Assembly (NCBI GenBank): GCA_050952845.1
Contig: JBMNLP010000001.1
Location: forward strand, 434,001 to 498,000
Length of the DNA: 64,000 nucleotides
Source of the DNA: JAGVSV01 sp050952845
GTDB taxonomy: Bacteria > Bacillota > Clostridia > Christensenellales > Aristaeellaceae
Reading direction: 5' to 3'
Within the stretch, counting starts at the first letter, position 1; each line of letters begins with the position of its first letter. Below are positions 61,295 to 64,000 of this stretch, piece after piece. The translations under genes were made by a program, and so were the position numbers. The notes under the pieces were generated by a model. That model saw only the letters and a list, made by a program, of their open reading frames with translations, ran no database searches and was not told where the DNA came from.

Positions 61295-63327
61295 TCCCGC
61301 CGCACCAGCTTGTAATAGCTGCGTGCGGTTTGCGTGTAGACGGCGATATACAGCAGGGCAAACAGCGCGTAAACAGCCAGCGATACGACGGCAATGAACG
61401 CCACATCCTCTAAGCCCATCATCATCAGCACGTGGCGCAGGATGTTCTGGGCAGCCGCTAAGTGCAGGCCGGCTGTCGCGAGCGGCAGGAAAAACACCAG
61501 CAGCACCTGGGTGCGGATGGACTGGCGCACCTCCTGATGGCTCATGCCCACCTGCTGGAGGATGGCAAACCGATCGCTGTCCTCCAGCCCTTCGGATATC
61601 TGCTTGTAGTAGATGATCAGCGCCATGGCTGCCGTGAACATGAAACCCAGCATCACCGCCACAAACAGCAGCCCGCCATAAACGGCGTAAAAGTCAGCTA
61701 AGATCAGCGCAAAGTGATTGCCGAAGGTGGTAACAGCCGTGCTGCCCTGGTCTGCTAAGATGCCCGCGGCGCGTTTTTGAACCGTGTCGATCACGGCGAA
61801 AGCCTGGTCAGTATGGAGGTCGCCGGTGTTGAACCCGATGTTCGCCCTGTACGCCGGTTTACCATCCGGCAGGGTGGCCAGGTCATGCTGCGCGGCCAAC
61901 TCCTGATGCAGTGCTGCAATGGCTGCCTCGGGCAGGATCAGGAAGTATTTCGGCGATATCAGCCGGCGGCTGTTGTCTATGGGCGCGATGTTCTCTAAGT
62001 TTGCCTTCACGTCAAAAGGGTGTCCAAACAAGGAGATGTGTTCCGGCAGCGCCTGGGCAAATACGGCGTGCGCCAGCAGCTCGTCCGGGTTCAGGCTTGC
62101 GCTGCGCCCGGTGGCGCGGCTGTAATCCTCCAGCGATATCAGGTACAGCCGGACGCCGGTGGCATCCTCGGGCTGCGGCTCATCCCAGGCGTAAACAATG
62201 CTGCGGTCGGCTGATATGTAAGCCGGTATCTCAAGCGACAGGTAGGAAACCGCGTCGTGCACCGGCATATCGTGGCACGCGGCTTCTTCAGCGACAATGC
62301 CCTGGAATGCCGGCATCAGCGCGCTGTCGCCGACAGGGCCAAACTGAAACGACGCATCGGTAGCGATCTGCCCGCGCGCAATGCGGCTTTGCCCTAAAAA
62401 CAGCGTGGTGGCGGCAGTGACCATCACCAGCACCATGGTGGATAGAATGCAGATGGTGGCCAGCCCGACGGCGTTGCGCCGCATTCTGTGGATCATGCCG
62501 GCGATGACGGAGAAGTGCTGCGGTTTGTAATAAAAACGCTGGTTTTTGCGCAGCCGGCGCAGCACCGTGACTGAACCTGCGGCAAACAGGGCATAGGTGC
62601 TGATCACCACCAGCACCACAGCTTGGAAGAACACCGGCAGCGCCGTATATGCCAACGGATCATTGAAGCTGAGGGACAGGGAATACCCCGCCCCCAGGCT
62701 GGCGGCGCCCAACAGCGTCAGCCAGGGGTTGCCGCGGGGCTGGCGTTCACCCATGCTGCCCGATTTCAGCAGCGCCGCGGTGTCGCTGCTGCGCAGCAGG
62801 AACAGCATGCGGAGCAGCGTCAGCGCGTGAATGGCCAGGAACACGCCGGCGGTTGCCCAGACGCTGAAACCGGGCAGCACCAGCGGCGGCAGTCCGCTGA
62901 CCTGCAGCATGCGTATCAACACCAGGTACATGAGGCGGGTCAACAGCGCGCCCAGCCCGACGCCCAGCAACGTGGACGCCAGCGCAATCAGCAGCGTTTC
63001 GCTGCCTGTCACCAGCATCAAATGGCGTTTGTCCATGCCCAGCATATGAAACAGCGCCATCTCCCTGCCGCGCCGCTTCATCAGAAAGCTATGGGTATAA
63101 AATACAAATACCACCGAGAAAATCAGCATCACCTGGGTGCCGAAGGCCAGCGTGCGCTGGATGGTGCGCCCGCCGTATACGTCCATCAGCGTCGGCGTGT
63201 TGCTGAGGGCCAGCATGATGAAATACATCGCCGCGGCCCCTGCGCAGCTGAGCGCGTAGGGCAGGTAGGCCTGGCGGTTGCGGCGGATGTTCTGCCAGGA
63301 AAGGCTCAGCAAAAACCGCGCGCTCAT
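61291..63327 (-). CDS. BceB-like ABC transporter permease
   Basis: 678 aa, FtsX-type. N-terminal LSWQNIRRNRQAYLPYALSC, ten predicted membrane helices, a large extracytoplasmic domain of about 220 residues between helices 7 and 8 (roughly 320-530), and the C-terminal FtsX segment QVGMSHQEVRQSIRTQ. Family members detect and detoxify bacitracin or lantibiotics, usually with a BceRS two-component system. Start overlaps the ATPase stop by ATGA. Confidence 0.92.
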   Translation of the reverse strand: MSARFLLSLSWQNIRRNRQAYLPYALSCAGAAAMYFIMLALSNTPTLMDVYGGRTIQRTLAFGTQVMLIFSVVFVFYTHSFLMKRRGREMALFHMLGMDKRHLMLVTGSETLLIALASTLLGVGLGALLTRLMYLVLIRMLQVSGLPPLVLPGFSVWATAGVFLAIHALTLLRMLFLLRSSDTAALLKSGSMGERQPRGNPWLTLLGAASLGAGYSLSLSFNDPLAYTALPVFFQAVVLVVISTYALFAAGSVTVLRRLRKNQRFYYKPQHFSVIAGMIHRMRRNAVGLATICILSTMVLVMVTAATTLFLGQSRIARGQIATDASFQFGPVGDSALMPAFQGIVAEEAACHDMPVHDAVSYLSLEIPAYISADRSIVYAWDEPQPEDATGVRLYLISLEDYSRATGRSASLNPDELLAHAVFAQALPEHISLFGHPFDVKANLENIAPIDNSRRLISPKYFLILPEAAIAALHQELAAQHDLATLPDGKPAYRANIGFNTGDLHTDQAFAVIDTVQKRAAGILADQGSTAVTTFGNHFALILADFYAVYGGLLFVAVMLGFMFTAAMALIIYYKQISEGLEDSDRFAILQQVGMSHQEVRQSIRTQVLLVFFLPLATAGLHLAAAQNILRHVLMMMGLEDVAFIAVVSLAVYALFALLYIAVYTQTARSYYKLVRRD

Positions 63328-64000
63328 TGTCCGTCACCGCCTGTCATCAGCGCGGTCAGGGCGTGGGCAATGGCCTGGTACAAGCCGGCATTGTCCATGT
63401 CGCCGCGGTACAGCTGATGGAAGATGGTGCCGTCCTTGATAAACAGCACGCGTTTGGCGTGGCTGGCGGCTTTGACGGAGTGGGTCACCATCAGGATGGT
63501 CTGCCCGATGCGGTTGACCTCTTCAAACAGGGCCAGCAGGCTGTCTGTTGCCCGGGAATCCAGCGACCCCGTCGGCTCGTCTGCCAACAAGAGCTGCGGC
63601 TCTGTAATCAATGCCCGGGCCAGCGCTGTGCGCTGCTTTTCGCCGCCGGACACCTCGTAGGGGAACTTCTCCATGATGGGCAATATGTCCAGCCGTTCGG
63701 CCAGGGGCTCGGCGCGGCGCGCCATGTCCTCCGGCGTGCTGCGGCCTGAGAGCACCAGCGGCAGGTAGATGTTGTCACGAATGGAAAATGTGTCTAGCAG
63801 GTTGTAATCCTGAAACACAAAGCCCAGGTTGGTGCGCCGGAAGGCGGTGATCTCGCTGTCGGATATAGAAGACAGGTGCCTGCCGTCCAGCACCACCTCG
63901 CCGGAGGTGGGCCGGTCCAGCGCCGCCAGTATGTTCAGCAGCGTGGTTTTGCCCGAGCCGGACTCGCCCATGATGGCGACATATTCTCCCGCCTCCACTG
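63324..64000 (-). CDS. BceA-like ABC transporter ATPase, 5' end beyond window
   Basis: Partial; 225 codons visible and the start lies outside (the GTG at 63998 is an internal Val preceding GEYVAIMGESGSGKTT). Walker A GESGSGKTTL, signature YEVSGGEKQRTALA, Walker B LLLADEPTGSLDS, H-loop VTHSVKAAS. MacB/LolD/BceA class, pairs with the permease downstream. Confidence 0.93.
   Translation of the reverse strand, partial: VEAGEYVAIMGESGSGKTTLLNILAALDRPTSGEVVLDGRHLSSISDSEITAFRRTNLGFVFQDYNLLDTFSIRDNIYLPLVLSGRSTPEDMARRAEPLAERLDILPIMEKFPYEVSGGEKQRTALARALITEPQLLLADEPTGSLDSRATDSLLALFEEVNRIGQTILMVTHSVKAASHAKRVLFIKDGTIFHQLYRGDMDNAGLYQAIAHALTALMTGGDGQ

Noticed and set aside
1..64000. CRISPR arrays, tRNA or rRNA genes
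   Set aside because: No regularly spaced direct repeats, no tRNA cloverleaf with TTCGA-type arm and no rRNA-like sequence noticed by reading; a tRNAscan or Rfam run was not possible here.

Overview
The window looks like a piece of a moderately GC-rich, obligately anaerobic Bacillota (Clostridia) chromosome. The evidence is strong AGGAGG-type ribosome sites with frequent TTG/GTG starts and ATGA overlaps, the Firmicute glgB-glgC-glgD-glgA order including the regulatory subunit GlgD, a PPi-type phosphofructokinase, a rubredoxin, and a NifX/MinD-ferredoxin/Mrp cluster. Secreted solute-binding proteins carry signal-peptidase-I type leaders instead of lipoboxes. A Christensenellales-like clostridium would fit, but that is inference. 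I found no rRNA, tRNA or CRISPR array, and no recognisable transcription factor.

Layout. 1-3.7 kb: two divergent URO-D (methyltransferase-like) proteins, a GH51 arabinofuranosidase, and the first of two 167-bp palindromic repeats. 3.8-6.0 kb (minus): fba-pfp glycolysis operon. 6.4-8.9 kb: an orphan DUF4143 ATPase and a B12-type binding protein under a cobalamin riboswitch. 9-15.3 kb: glycogen operon glgBCDA, closed by a strong terminator. 15.4-17.3 kb: an intact IS1182-family element with matching terminal repeats and a 6-bp target duplication. 17.4-21 kb: a CUT1 sugar ABC transporter whose binding-protein stop codon is the first codon of the second palindromic repeat. 21.3-28.6 kb (minus): GNAT-GNAT fusion with a MazG-like hydrolase, an ABC-2 transporter, and a GH2 plus ADP-ribosylglycohydrolase pair. 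28.8-32.8 kb: a heterodimeric ABC exporter. 32.9-44.0 kb: one long operon with an Opp-type transporter, a URO-D protein, a mannitol-dehydrogenase-family enzyme and a beta-mannosidase. 44.0-47.5 kb (minus): NifX/MinD-ferredoxin/Mrp redox cluster with a small coupled leader ORF and a palindromic operator. 47.6 kb: DUF368 lipid-carrier flippase. 48.5-53.1 kb (minus): esterase and an MBOAT/DHHW/SGNH/DUF4358 envelope acylation operon. 53.3 kb: phosphoglucomutase. 55-57.7 kb: BadF-type sugar kinase and two SIS paralogues. 57.8-64 kb: epimerase, rubredoxin, TIM-barrel isomerase plus Gfo/Idh oxidoreductase, and a BceAB-type transporter cut by the window end.

Taken together this is a carbohydrate-centred region: uptake of oligosaccharides through binding-protein transporters, cytoplasmic hydrolysis by GH51, GH2 and beta-mannosidase enzymes, sugar isomerisation and phosphorylation, glycolysis through PPi-PFK and aldolase, and storage as glycogen through phosphoglucomutase and GlgCDAB. 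The most unusual items are the palindromic repeat pair, an SH3-like insertion in an OppC-type permease, paired palindromes around the redox operon promoter, a 9-G tract in an ABC exporter gene, and repeated use of URO-D-like proteins in sugar loci.
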